Shown here: piece after piece, positions 38,355 through 47,582 of the stretch
How the letters are laid out: each line of letters starts with the position of its first letter
How positions within the stretch are numbered: the stretch's first letter is position 1
Source: Xanthomonas sp. AM6
GTDB taxonomy: Bacteria; Pseudomonadota; Gammaproteobacteria; Xanthomonadales; Xanthomonadaceae
DNA: 64,000 bases
NCBI RefSeq assembly: GCF_025665335.1
Contig: NZ_CP106869.1
Span: 2,630,501-2,694,500 of the forward strand
Reading direction: 5' to 3'
Program-made: the position numbers and the translations under genes
The notes under the pieces: model-generated
Database searches by the model: none
What the model was told of the DNA's origin: nothing
Seen by the model: the letters and a program-made list of their open reading frames with translations, nothing else

Positions 38355-39398
38355 TCAGGCGGCAGGGGCGCCGCTGCTCTCGCGCACGCACAGCCGCACC
38401 GGCGCGACGGTGCGCTGCGGCGCGGCGTCCGGATGCGCCACGCGCTGCAGCAGCAGTTCCGCCGCCTGCCGCCCGCGCGCGCGCGGGTCGACGGTGAGCG
38501 TGGTCAGGGCCGGCGAGGCCACGGCGGCCTCGGAGATGTCGTCGAAGCCGGTGACCGCGAATTCGCGGCCCGGCTGCACCCCGCGCCGGGCCAGGCCGAG
38601 CATCAGGCCCAGCGCGACGCTGTCGTTGTAGCAGACCGCCGCGGTCGGCACGGCGGGGTGTGCGAACAGCTCGCCGGTCCGCGCCGCGGCATCCACCCGG
38701 CTGGGCGCCGATTCGACCATCCACTCCGGCCGCAGCGCCACCCCGGCCTCGCCCAGCGCCTGCGCATAGCCGCGGCGGCGCTGGTCGCAGGAACTGGAGG
38801 CGGCATGGCCGCCGAAGAACGCGATGCGCCGGTGCCCGCGTTCGAGCAGATGGCGGGTGGCCAGGTAGGCGCCCTGCTGGTTGTCCAGGGTGAGGAAGTC
38901 CCAGTCCGCGCCGGCCAGCTCGCGGTTGAACAGCAGCACATGCGCCTGGCCCAGCACCTGGCGCAGTTGTGCCGCGTCGCTGCCTTCGGCCGGCGACAGG
39001 ATCAGCCCGGCCGGGGTGTGTTCCATCAAGGTGGCCAGCACCGCCTGCTGGCGCTGCGGCGATTCGCCGGTACTGCCGAGCAGCGTCACATAGCCCTTGC
39101 CGCCCAGCGCCTCGTCCACGCCGGCGGCGAATTCGGCGAAGAACGGATTGGACAGGTCGTTGATCACCAGCGCCACGCTGGAGGAGGTGCGCCGGCGCAG
39201 GTTGGCGGCGCCGCGGTTGTAGACGTAGCGCTGGCGCCGCAGCTCGGCTTCGACCCGCGCGCGGGTGTCCACGTTCACCAGCGGGCTGCCGCGCAGGACC
39301 AGCGAGACCGTCGCGCGCGACACGCCGATCGCCTTGGCGATGTCGGTCACGGTGACTGCGCGTGCGCCCTTTCCGGCAGGAGTGGTGTTGTCGTTCAT
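38355..39398 (-). CDS. LacI-family transcriptional regulator
   Basis: 347-residue sugar-responsive regulator. The N-terminal HTH is TVTDIAKAIGVSRATVSLVL (about residues 16–35), followed by a hinge helix and a periplasmic-binding-like effector domain with VALVINDLSNPFFAEFAAG near 75. An ATG at 39422 would add 8 residues. It lies between GH47 and GH92 on the same strand and presumably controls them and the divergent TonB receptor through the operators near 42120 and 42259; mannose or a mannoside is the likely inducer (inferred). Confidence 0.92.
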   Translation of the reverse strand: MNDNTTPAGKGARAVTVTDIAKAIGVSRATVSLVLRGSPLVNVDTRARVEAELRRQRYVYNRGAANLRRRTSSSVALVINDLSNPFFAEFAAGVDEALGGKGYVTLLGSTGESPQRQQAVLATLMEHTPAGLILSPAEGSDAAQLRQVLGQAHVLLFNRELAGADWDFLTLDNQQGAYLATRHLLERGHRRIAFFGGHAASSSCDQRRRGYAQALGEAGVALRPEWMVESAPSRVDAAARTGELFAHPAVPTAAVCYNDSVALGLMLGLARRGVQPGREFAVTGFDDISEAAVASPALTTLTVDPRARGRQAAELLLQRVAHPDAAPQRTVAPVRLCVRESSGAPAA

Positions 39399-39530
39399 CG
39401 TCTCGCCAGGGCGCTTCGGCATGGCGCAAGCCTAAACGATCGGGGGGGTTCGGGATTGGCGGCCGGCATGGCGCGCTGGCGCCACGCGACGGCGCGGGCG
39501 CGACGCAGGGGCGGCCGGCATGCGCGTCGC

Positions 39531-42098
39531 TCATTCCAGCGCCGCGCCGGGCGTGGCGCAGAACGAGGCCGGCAGCGCGTCGGCCTGCGTGCCCCAGCCG
39601 GCCTGCGGCGCCTGCGCGCCCAGCGCGAAGGCGACGGTGCCGCCCTGGCGCAGGCGCGCCCAGTCCAGCCACACCGGCGCATGCGCGCGGCCATCGACCC
39701 GCACCTGCTGGATGTACTGCAGCTGGCGGCCGTCGGCGCCGGGCGCGCGCAGGGTCAGTGTTCTGCCCGTTCCAAGATCGACCTCGGCCTGCGCGAAGCG
39801 CGGCGTATGCAGCAGGAACTGGCCGCTGCCCGGCACCGCCGGGTACAGGCCGAGCGCGCTGAACAGGTACCAGGCCGACATCGTGCCCAGGTCGTCGTTG
39901 CCGGTGACGCCGTTGGGCGCGTTGGTGAACAACTGCTGCGCCGCGCGCACCACGGTCGCCGTCTTCCACGGCTGGCCGATCAGCGTGTACATCCACGGCG
40001 CATGCAGGTCCGGCTCGTTGTTCGGGTTGTAGCGGAACTGGTTGTAGTAGCTGTACGGCCCGACCACCCACTCCTTGCGCGCGGCGGTCAGCGGCGCCTG
40101 GCGCAGCGCGTCGTAGGCGAAGAAGGCGTCCAGCCGGCGCGCGGCCTGGTCGCGGCCGTGCATCGCCTGGACCAGGCCGGGCACGTCCTGCTGCGCCAGC
40201 CACTGGTACTGCCAGCCGGTGCCCTCGTGGAAGCCATGCTGCGAACGCGGGCTGTAGTGCCCGTCGGCCGGCGTATACCAGCTGCCGTCCTGCATGCGCG
40301 GCCGCGGGAACCCGTCGAACCCGCTCTGCGCGTCGCGCACCTGCGGATCCCACACCTTGCGCCAGTTGCGCCCGCGTTCGCGCAGCGCGCCGGCATCGTC
40401 GGCATGGCCCAGGCCGGCGGCCATCTGCGCCAGCGCGCAGTCGGCCAGCGCGTATTCGAGCGTGGCCGACCCGCCGTGGTGCGGGTCCACGTCCATGCCC
40501 TTGGACGGAAACGCGCGGTCGTACTGCACGAAGCCGCTGGCCAGGTAGTTCGGATTGCCCGAGCGGCCGGCGTGGCGCGAATTCAGCGGCGGGATGCCGA
40601 AGGCGTTGCGGCGCAGCGCGGCGTAGGCCTCCTCTTCGCGCCCGGCCAGCGCGCCGGCGCGCCACAGGTCGACCAGGAACGGCGTCACCGGATCGCCGGT
40701 CATCACGTTGGTTTCGAAATTGGCATAGCCCCAGCGCGGCAACCAGCCGCCCTGTTCGTCGATCGCCAGCACGCTGCGGGCGATGTCGCGCGCGACCTGC
40801 GGCCTGGTCAACGCCAGCCACTGGTTCTGCGCGCGGTAGGTGTCCCACAGCGAGAAATACTCGTAGTAGGTCCAGCCATCGGCGCGATGGATGCCGTCGT
40901 CGTAGCCGCGGTAGCGGCCGTCGGCGTCGCTGCCGGTCAGTGGCTGCAGCAACGCGTGGTACAGCGCGGTGTAGAACACGGTGCGGTCGTCGCCGCTGCC
41001 GCCGCGCAGGCGCACCGAAGCCAGTTCCTGCCGCCACTGCCGCTGCGCCAGCTGCCGCATCCGCTCGAAGCCCAGCAGCCTGCCGTCCTGCATGCCGTCG
41101 CTGCGCAGGTTGGTGCGCGCGCCTTCGGCGTCCACGTGCGAGATCGCGCTGACCGCGGTCACCGCGCGGCCTCCGGCCAGGTCGAAGCTGAGCCAGGCGC
41201 CGCTCGGCTTGAGCTCGCCTTCCATGCCGTGGCGGGCGCCGGGCACCCCGCCGGCCTCGCCCCAGGTGCCGAACGCCGTGAACGGGCGGTCGAACTCGAT
41301 GCGGAACCAGGTGGTGTACTGATGGCCGCCGCAGAAGCTGTCGGTGACCAGCTTGCCTTCCACCACCCGGTCGCCGACCACCTCGATCGCGCTGCCGATC
41401 ACCCGGTGGCGGTCGTTGGCCTGGCCGAGGTTGACCAGCAGGTGGCCGCTGCCCGCCGCGGCCGGGAAGGTGTAGCGCTCGGCCGCGGCGCGGGTGCGCG
41501 CGGTGGCCTCGACGTCGATGCCGCCGTAGTCGGTCAGGCGCACCTTGTAGTACCCGGCCTGCCCCACTTCGCCGGCGTGGGTGTACGCCGCCGCATAGCG
41601 CGTGTGGTCGAAGCTCTTGGCGTCGCCGGTATCGAAATCGCCGCCTGGGCCGATGCGGCCGGTCACCGGCAGCACCGACACCTGGCCGCCCTGCTCCCAG
41701 CACCCGGCGCCGGACAGGAACGAGTGGCCGAAGCCGCGGATCTTGGGGTCGTCGTAGCGCCACCCGGCGTAGTGCTCGCCGATCGGGCTGACCTGGATCA
41801 GGCCGAACGGCGCCGACGCGCCGGGGAACGTGTTGCCGTCGTCCTTGCTGCCGATGAAGGTGTTGACCTCGCGTTCCAGCGCCTGCGGCGCGGCCTGCAG
41901 CGACGGCGCGAACGACAGCGCCAGCAGGCAGGCCAGCCCGGCCAGCCGGTGCCGGGACCCGGCGGCAGGGGCAGCGGGTGTTGGTGCAGCGACCGCTGCC
42001 ACAGGCCCATGGCAGTGCGGCCGCGAACCGCCCGCCGAGTGGCGCGCGGCCTTGGATCGCGCCGCAAACCCCAAGCCGACCAACGAAGCAGCAACCAT
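39531..42098 (-). CDS. GH92 alpha-mannosidase, exported
   Basis: 855-residue glycoside hydrolase family 92 enzyme, Ca-dependent exo-alpha-mannosidase. After a long N-terminus with a signal-like segment (LAGLACLLALSFAPSLQA near 62) the catalytic region shows VNTFIGSKDDGNTFPGAS, GGSATLEYALADCALAQMA, FVVGPYSYYNQFRYNPNNEPD-like and GNDDLGTMSAWYLFSALGLYP motifs, the last two carrying the active-site residues of the family. Start ATG 42098 has GGGGAG about 10 bases upstream; a shorter start is possible because the first 60 residues look unusual for a signal peptide. Confidence 0.93.
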   Translation of the reverse strand: MVAASLVGLGFAARSKAARHSAGGSRPHCHGPVAAVAAPTPAAPAAGSRHRLAGLACLLALSFAPSLQAAPQALEREVNTFIGSKDDGNTFPGASAPFGLIQVSPIGEHYAGWRYDDPKIRGFGHSFLSGAGCWEQGGQVSVLPVTGRIGPGGDFDTGDAKSFDHTRYAAAYTHAGEVGQAGYYKVRLTDYGGIDVEATARTRAAAERYTFPAAAGSGHLLVNLGQANDRHRVIGSAIEVVGDRVVEGKLVTDSFCGGHQYTTWFRIEFDRPFTAFGTWGEAGGVPGARHGMEGELKPSGAWLSFDLAGGRAVTAVSAISHVDAEGARTNLRSDGMQDGRLLGFERMRQLAQRQWRQELASVRLRGGSGDDRTVFYTALYHALLQPLTGSDADGRYRGYDDGIHRADGWTYYEYFSLWDTYRAQNQWLALTRPQVARDIARSVLAIDEQGGWLPRWGYANFETNVMTGDPVTPFLVDLWRAGALAGREEEAYAALRRNAFGIPPLNSRHAGRSGNPNYLASGFVQYDRAFPSKGMDVDPHHGGSATLEYALADCALAQMAAGLGHADDAGALRERGRNWRKVWDPQVRDAQSGFDGFPRPRMQDGSWYTPADGHYSPRSQHGFHEGTGWQYQWLAQQDVPGLVQAMHGRDQAARRLDAFFAYDALRQAPLTAARKEWVVGPYSYYNQFRYNPNNEPDLHAPWMYTLIGQPWKTATVVRAAQQLFTNAPNGVTGNDDLGTMSAWYLFSALGLYPAVPGSGQFLLHTPRFAQAEVDLGTGRTLTLRAPGADGRQLQYIQQVRVDGRAHAPVWLDWARLRQGGTVAFALGAQAPQAGWGTQADALPASFCATPGAALE

Positions 42099-42119
42099 GC
42101 GGACTCGTCTCCCCGGGAA

Positions 42120-42135
42120 TTTAGATCGATTCAAG
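42120..42135 (+). promoter_or_regulatory. LacI-type operator, copy 1
   Basis: TTTAGATCGATTCAAG, an imperfect palindrome centred on TCGA, as LacI-family proteins prefer. It lies 22 bases upstream of the GH92 start codon, where bound repressor would block GH92. Confidence 0.65.
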
Positions 42136-42258
42136 TAAACAGGAGAATGGTGGCTGGCGCATTCTGCGGCGCACCATCGGATCCCTTGCTCCGGTTCGGT
42201 CCGCATATTGCGGGGCAGCATGCGCCCCCCGATGTGCCGTGTTACACATCTGCCGCCG

Positions 42259-42274
42259 TTTAGATCGATTCAAG
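42259..42274 (+). promoter_or_regulatory. LacI-type operator, copy 2
   Basis: TTTAGATCGATTCAAG again, identical to copy 1, 139 bases downstream of it. A looser match, TTGGATCGATAAA, occurs at 42361–42373 close to the TonB receptor start. Two operators this far apart could serve the two divergent genes or support looping by one regulator. Confidence 0.65.
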
Positions 42275-42423
42275 CTCAACGATCGGTCTCGCCCGTGGTG
42301 GCAAGGGGCCAGTGCGGCCAAGCCAACAGGTACATCGTCACGGAGATGCCGGCACCAGATTTGGATCGATAAAAACCAAGACCGTGCAAGCCACCGTTCA
42401 ATCCAGGAGAGGGAGAGAGGGGA

Positions 42424-45400
42424 ATGAAACAGACTTCACGCAAGCAGGGCCGCGACGCATTGGCCGCCGCCATCGGCTTCGCCCTGGCCGCCGCGCTGGC
42501 GCCGGCCGGCGCGTTCGCGCAACAGGCCGCACCGGCCACCGCCCCGCCGGCCGCCGCGGCGTCGCCCGACGCGACCACGCTCGACAGCGTCAACGTCACC
42601 GGCTACCGCTACGCCATCGAAAAGAGCCTGCAGCAGAAGCGCGACGCCAACGCCGTGGTCGAGGTGATCACCGCCGAGGACGTGGGCAAGTTCCCCGACA
42701 AGAACGTGGCCGACGCGCTGCAGCGCGTGCCGGGCGTGGTCATCACCCGCGACGGCGGCGAAGGCAAGAGCGTGAGCGTGCGCGGCCTGGCGCCGGACCT
42801 AACCCTGACCCAGTTGAACGGCAACTACGTCGCCACCTCGGAAACCAACGACGAGGCCACGCGTTCGTTCAACTACACCCTGCTGCCGTCGAACATGCTG
42901 TCCAGCGCGGAACTGTTCAAGTCGCCGGAAGCGCGCATCGACGAAGGCGGCATCGGCGGCACGGTGATCCTGCATACCCGCCGCCCGCTCGACATGGAAT
43001 CCAACTCCGGCTACGTCAACGTCGAGGGCACCTCGTCCGACACCAGCCACGACGTCGATCCGCAGCTGTCGGCGCTGTACTCCTGGCACAGCAAGGACGA
43101 ACGCTTCGGCGTGCTGGTCGGCGTGACCCAGCAGAAGCGCACCAACCGCAGCATGGAGGCCAGCACCGAGGACTACCAGTGGTACGGCAACGGCACCGAT
43201 GCGCTCGACGCCCACGGCAACCCGCTGACCCAGGACGGCATCCACTACTGGTGGGGCCAGTCCGGCTTCAACGACCAGAACGGGCGCAACTACAGCGAGT
43301 TCTTCCTGCCTACCTCGGTCAACTTCGCCGTGCGCGACGAACAGCGCGAGCGCAAGGGCGGGCAGCTGACCTTCCAGTTCAAGCCGCTCGACAACCTGAC
43401 CCTGACCGCCAACTACTTCCGCTTCGAACTGCAGGGCAACTACACCGAGAACATGCTGAAGATTCCGGAGTGGAACCTGGCGCGCTTCAACGGCGACGGC
43501 AACTGGGCCGGCGGCCGCCTGCTCGACGGGCTCAGCTTCGATCCCAGCGGCAGCGTGGTCACCGGCGCGCAGTACGAGAAACTGGCCGGCAAGACCTACT
43601 ACTGCAGCGAGGAACAGGCGGCCGCGGCCGGCCTGGCGCCGGGCGGCTGGGGGCCGGACGACTGCACCATCCCCACCCCGCAGCTCACCGGCACCTACAG
43701 CCGCGAGAAGGCGCTGTCGCAGACCGCCGACCTGTCGATCGACTGGGAGATCAGCCCATTGTGGAAGGCCTCGTTCACCGGCGGCCGCACCTGGTCCGAA
43801 GGCGGCCCGTCGATGAGCTTCCGCATGTCGGCCAAGCCGCGCCGGCAGGTCGACGGCGTGTGGCAATCCGGCAACGGCTACAGTGCCTGGGACCTGACCG
43901 GCACGCCCAGCGCGACGTTCTCGCCGAACCTGCAGGACCAACTGATGGCCGGCATCGCCGAGATCGATACCGGCTCGACCGACTCGTCGTGGATGCAGAC
44001 CAGCATCAAGCAGAACTACTTCCAGGCCGACATCAGCAAGCTGTTCGAGAACGGCTGGCTAGATTCGATCCAGTTCGGCGCCAAGTACCGCGACGGGCAG
44101 GTGCACCGCAACACCGGCAACACCTACTGGGTGTGCCAGGGCACCGATCCGGCCGACTACGACAACAACCGCTACCAGTCCGGTTGCGACCCCGCCGCCG
44201 GCGTGGCCCAGCCCGGCTTCTTCCTGTCCAGCCCGATCGACAACATCCGCGGCGGCTTCAACGCCAACGTGTTTCCCGGCATCGACTACCCGGCCTACAT
44301 CGACTACCTCAACGAGCGCTACGGCGGCTCGCACAACCGCCGCGAGGACGACTTCGTCTACAACGTCGACGAGAAGATCTTCTCCGGCTACTTCCAGGCC
44401 AACTTCCGCACCGAGCGCGTGCGCGGCAACCTCGGCGTGCGCGTGGTGCGCACCAAGCAGTTCGCCGAATCCAGCGATTCGGTGGAGCGGTTCAACGACT
44501 ACTTCCAGGACAACGCGGCCGGCGACCCGATGGGCTGCAACGACCCGGCCGCCGCCGCCCTGATCGGCTCCGGCAGCGGCTACGTGTGCCAGAGCGGCTT
44601 CGTCCGCGTGCCCGATGCGCTGGCGCGCGCGAAGACCTATGCGCTGAGCTCGATGGAGAAGACCTATACCGACGTGCTGCCCAGCTTCAACATCGCCTGG
44701 GACATCACCGACACCCTGGTGCTGCGTGGCGCGGCGTCCAAGGTGATCGCGCGGCCGAGCTACACCAGCATCGCCTACCCGGGCAGCCTGCGCTTCGTCA
44801 GCGACGAGTACAGCAACGACCGCCGCGTCGCCGGCGGCACCGACACGCCCGGCTGGCACGGTTCGGGCAGCAACAAGGGCCTGCAGCCGTTCGAGGCGAC
44901 CCAGTACGACCTCGGCCTGGAGTGGTACTTCACCCCGGGCGCGGTCGCCGGCGTGGCGCTGTTCCGCAAGAACGTGGACAACTTCACCGTGCCGGTGGTG
45001 CGCGACCAGCAGATGAACGTCGGCGGCCAGACGGTCACGGTGCAGCGCTACGAAACCGAGGCCAATGGCCAGGACGGCGTGTCGCAGGGCGTGGAACTGT
45101 ACGGCCAGTACACGCTCGATTTCGGTCTCGGCTTCCAGGCCAACTACACCTACAACGACACCAACCTGGCCGCGATCGTGCTGGACGGCCAGGCGATCGG
45201 TTCCTCGCCGCTGGTCGGCAGCGCCAAGAACCAGGCCAATTTCACCGTGTTCTACGAAAACGAGAAGTTCCTGGCGCGCGCCTCGTACAACCGGCGCGGC
45301 GAAGTCGTCGGCGGCCTCAACAACGGGCTGACCGAGTATTCCGAGCCCTACGATCAGCTGGACCTCAACGTGGCCTACAACGTCACCGAGGCCCTGACCG

Positions 45401-45531
45401 TGACCGCGTCGGTGCTCAACGCGACCGAGTCCGAGCAGCGCATCCACCTGGGCAACGACACCAAGGCCCGCCTGCTGTCCAACACCTACACCGGCCGCCA
45501 GCTGTATCTGGGCATGAACTGGAAGTTCTGA
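42424..45531 (+). CDS. TonB-dependent receptor for glycan uptake
   Basis: 1035-residue outer-membrane receptor. Signal peptide to about 32 (ALAPAGAFAQ), plug domain with VITAEDVGKFPDKNVADAL and RVPGVVITRDGGEGKSVSVR near 75–110 (the RGL after it is the usual plug strand), then a large 22-strand barrel ending in the aromatic GRQLYLGMNWKF. The carbohydrate-type TonB receptors of Xanthomonas have this length. GAGAGGGGA before ATG 42424 is a strong ribosome binding site. Next to GH47/GH92/LacI, it most likely imports mannose-rich oligosaccharides. Substrate is inferred from neighbours. Confidence 0.95.
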   Translation: MKQTSRKQGRDALAAAIGFALAAALAPAGAFAQQAAPATAPPAAAASPDATTLDSVNVTGYRYAIEKSLQQKRDANAVVEVITAEDVGKFPDKNVADALQRVPGVVITRDGGEGKSVSVRGLAPDLTLTQLNGNYVATSETNDEATRSFNYTLLPSNMLSSAELFKSPEARIDEGGIGGTVILHTRRPLDMESNSGYVNVEGTSSDTSHDVDPQLSALYSWHSKDERFGVLVGVTQQKRTNRSMEASTEDYQWYGNGTDALDAHGNPLTQDGIHYWWGQSGFNDQNGRNYSEFFLPTSVNFAVRDEQRERKGGQLTFQFKPLDNLTLTANYFRFELQGNYTENMLKIPEWNLARFNGDGNWAGGRLLDGLSFDPSGSVVTGAQYEKLAGKTYYCSEEQAAAAGLAPGGWGPDDCTIPTPQLTGTYSREKALSQTADLSIDWEISPLWKASFTGGRTWSEGGPSMSFRMSAKPRRQVDGVWQSGNGYSAWDLTGTPSATFSPNLQDQLMAGIAEIDTGSTDSSWMQTSIKQNYFQADISKLFENGWLDSIQFGAKYRDGQVHRNTGNTYWVCQGTDPADYDNNRYQSGCDPAAGVAQPGFFLSSPIDNIRGGFNANVFPGIDYPAYIDYLNERYGGSHNRREDDFVYNVDEKIFSGYFQANFRTERVRGNLGVRVVRTKQFAESSDSVERFNDYFQDNAAGDPMGCNDPAAAALIGSGSGYVCQSGFVRVPDALARAKTYALSSMEKTYTDVLPSFNIAWDITDTLVLRGAASKVIARPSYTSIAYPGSLRFVSDEYSNDRRVAGGTDTPGWHGSGSNKGLQPFEATQYDLGLEWYFTPGAVAGVALFRKNVDNFTVPVVRDQQMNVGGQTVTVQRYETEANGQDGVSQGVELYGQYTLDFGLGFQANYTYNDTNLAAIVLDGQAIGSSPLVGSAKNQANFTVFYENEKFLARASYNRRGEVVGGLNNGLTEYSEPYDQLDLNVAYNVTEALTVTASVLNATESEQRIHLGNDTKARLLSNTYTGRQLYLGMNWKF

Positions 45532-45854
45532 GCACTCGCCTTGCGCTTGGACGGGTCGGCCTGTCCACGGCAGCCGCGCTGGCGCAGGCGGCTGCCGTTC
45601 CCGCCGACGTGCGGGTCACCTGGATGCGCCCCGCTGCGGTGATCGAAGCGTTCGCCCTGCCTGGTACGGCAAGGCGCGGACATTGATGTGGCCGAACCGC
45701 GCCCGCAGCATGGGATCGGCGACTGGGCCGCGCGCACGATCGCCGCGGTCGAGAACCGTGTGCGGCACGGCGCATCGACGAGGCGGCCACGTCCCTGCTT
45801 CCACATCCGCGCGCGGCGATTGCCGGGCCTCCCGTTGCGCGCGATCATCCGCGC
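45532..45854. other. Gene-free stretch after the TonB receptor
   Basis: 323 bases with no convincing gene, REP or terminator. Short frames on both strands have poor composition and no ribosome binding sites. Confidence 0.6.
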
Positions 45855-47006
45855 ATGGCCGCCCCTTCCCGCCCGCGTTTCCGCCCATACCGGTATCTGC
45901 TGGCCGCGGGCCTGATGCTGTGCTGCGCCTGGCCGCACGCGGCCGTGCCGCCGCCGGTGCCGGGCACGCTGGCCGCACCTGCCACGGCCGATCCCGGACG
46001 GGATCCGCTGCTGCAGGCGCAGCTGCGCGCCTTGCAACCGCAGCGGCCGGGGGTGACCGACCTGTACGTGGTCGGCTTCGCCGGCGACGCCAGCGAGGAC
46101 GTGTTCCGCAACGAGACGCTGTACCTGCGCCAGCTGTTCGCGCAGCGTTTCGACGCCGGCGGGCGCATCGTCACCCTGATCAACCACGCCGACAATCTCG
46201 GCAACCGCGCCTACGCGCCGCAGGCCTCGTACGACAACCTGGCCGATACGCTGCAGCGGATCGGCCAGCTGATGGACCGGCGCGAGGACGCGCTGCTGCT
46301 GTTCCTGACCAGCCACGGCACCGAGCAGCACGAACTGTATGTGCAGTTCGGTCCCGGCGAGGATGCTGACTACGATTACATCGCGCCGGCGGAACTGCGC
46401 GAACTGCTCGACGACGCCGGCATCGGCAACCGGGTGATCGTGCTGTCGGCCTGCTACTCCGGCGGGTTCGTGCCGGCCTTGAAGAGCCCCGACACGCTGG
46501 TCATCACCGCCGCGCGCCGCGACCGGCCCTCGTTCGGCTGCGGCAACACCGCCAGCGCCACCTACTTCGGCCGCGCCTGGCTGATCGACGCGCTGGCGCG
46601 CACCAGCGACTTCGTCGAGAGCTACCGCCTGGCCAGCGCCGAGATCACCGCGCGCGAACGCGCCGAAGGCGAAGCGCCGTCGTATCCGCAGCTGTACGTC
46701 GGCGCGCGGATCGCGCCGTTGCTGCAGCGCTGGCGTGCGCAGTTGCGGCCGGTCGCTGCGCCGGCGTATCCCTATCCGGAGCCCGAGGCGGAGACGGAAA
46801 CCGGGACGCCAGCGAACGCGGAGAAGGCAACGGCAGCAGTGCCCGGACCGGTTGCCGACGGCAGGGCCGGTGCGAACGGCACGGTCGGCGCGAAGCCGGA
46901 AACGGCGTCGGTTCCGAATGCCGATGGCACGACCAGGGCAGCGGCCGCAGGGTCGGCGCACGCGCCGGCCTCGCCAGCGCCGTCCGCGACCGCGCCCCGC
47001 CATTGA
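45855..47006 (+). CDS. Exported C13-family (legumain-like) cysteine peptidase
   Basis: 383 residues. N-terminal signal sequence (YRYLLAAGLMLCCAWPHAAV). The caspase-like fold carries the catalytic His in LLFLTSHGTEQHEL near residue 154 and Cys in VIVLSACYSGGFVPALK near 198, the clan CD His/Cys pair. The last about 90 residues are a Pro/Ala/Thr/Glu-rich low-complexity tail. Bacterial C13 proteins are little studied; targets unknown. It follows the TonB receptor by 323 bases and is convergent with the metallophosphoesterase. Confidence 0.88.
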   Translation: MAAPSRPRFRPYRYLLAAGLMLCCAWPHAAVPPPVPGTLAAPATADPGRDPLLQAQLRALQPQRPGVTDLYVVGFAGDASEDVFRNETLYLRQLFAQRFDAGGRIVTLINHADNLGNRAYAPQASYDNLADTLQRIGQLMDRREDALLLFLTSHGTEQHELYVQFGPGEDADYDYIAPAELRELLDDAGIGNRVIVLSACYSGGFVPALKSPDTLVITAARRDRPSFGCGNTASATYFGRAWLIDALARTSDFVESYRLASAEITARERAEGEAPSYPQLYVGARIAPLLQRWRAQLRPVAAPAYPYPEPEAETETGTPANAEKATAAVPGPVADGRAGANGTVGAKPETASVPNADGTTRAAAAGSAHAPASPAPSATAPRH

Positions 47007-47149
47007 GGTCTGCGGCGCTGCTGCACAGACATCGCACCCACGAGCGCCTGTTGCGGCGTCGGCGGCAGGTCCTTCTTGCGCCTCCCCGCCACAAGATGCG
47101 AGTGATTCGCGTTTGATCGCGGTTCGATGCGGCTCGCTAGACTTGGGTC

Positions 47150-47272
47150 CGCAGCAAGCCCGCCCGCCTCACGCCAGCCAGCTGCTCCCGATCCTTCCGC
47201 CCGCTCGCCTTCGCTCGCCAGCCAGGATCACCCCGCTTTCGCCGGCCTCCCTAGTGGAGGCGTTTTTGTTTT
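47150..47272 (+). ncRNA. Candidate small RNA, C-rich with three hairpins and terminator
   Basis: An orphan promoter-like TTGATC (47113–47118) and TAGACT (47138–47143, 19-base spacing) lead into a stretch with two stems enclosing C-rich loops: GCAGC (47151) with GCTGC (47181), and GATCCT (47190) with AGGATC (47224). ACCCCGC follows, then the intrinsic terminator GCCTCC-CTAGT-GGAGGC (47245–47261) and GTTTTTGTTTT. No open frame fits. About 120 bases with C-rich loops is the build of Xanthomonas sX13-type sRNAs, which pair with G-rich mRNA sites; identity with sX13 cannot be confirmed here. The terminator could alternatively serve the C13 peptidase gene. Confidence 0.5.
47245..47272 (+). terminator. 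Rho-independent terminator
   Basis: Six-base-pair stem GCCTCC/GGAGGC with loop CTAGT, followed directly by GTTTTTGTTTT. Works on plus-strand transcripts. It ends the sRNA candidate and would stop read-through from the C13 peptidase gene towards the convergent phosphoesterase gene. Confidence 0.85.
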
Positions 47273-47379
47273 CGGGCCGGCGCAACTCGACTGCATGCGC
47301 CGCGGCCGATGTGTCGCGACATGCTGGGCCGCGCTCAGAAAGAGGCTTCAACCGCGCGCGGCGACCGAAGTACAGAGCG

Positions 47380-47582
47380 ATGCATTGCAGGAGGGTGTCG
47401 GCCCCGACTGTATCCGAGGCCTGATGAGTTCCCACTTCGCTCGTCGCGACTGAAGTCGCTCCTACAGGGGCATCCGGCAGCCAGGCCGGGTGCACTGTGG
47501 GAGGGGCTTGAGCCCCGACTGCATCCAAGCCGGGGCGCTTGCCGCTTCGCTCGTCGCGACGGAAGTCGCTCCTACAGGGAGG
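47380..47582. repeat. Group of four REP palindromes
   Basis: Alternating-orientation REPs of the same kind as in the 23871–24738 array, here more degenerate and not in perfect register: GTCGCGACTGAAGTCGCTCC (47445), GGAGGGGCTTGAGCCCCGAC (47500), GTCGCGACGGAAGTCGCTCC (47553) and a decayed one near 47390. They sit downstream of both convergent genes. Confidence 0.8.

Larger units (their letters stand above)
42099..42423. other. Divergent control region between GH92 and the TonB receptor
   Basis: 325 bases with no gene. They carry two exact copies of TTTAGATCGATTCAAG and one related TTGGATCGATAAA, described separately, and the promoters of both divergent genes, which I cannot place with confidence. 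Confidence 0.8.

Noticed and set aside
39423-39530. Operator-like sequence CCTAAACGATCGG in front of the LacI gene
   Set aside because: It does not match the TTTAGATCGATTCAAG copies beyond the GATCG core, so autoregulation of the LacI gene cannot be claimed.
45486-47003. Minus-strand open frame across the C13 gene and the TonB receptor 3' end
   Set aside because: Arg/Gly-rich composition, no start signal, and the plus strand encodes proteins with clear catalytic motifs.
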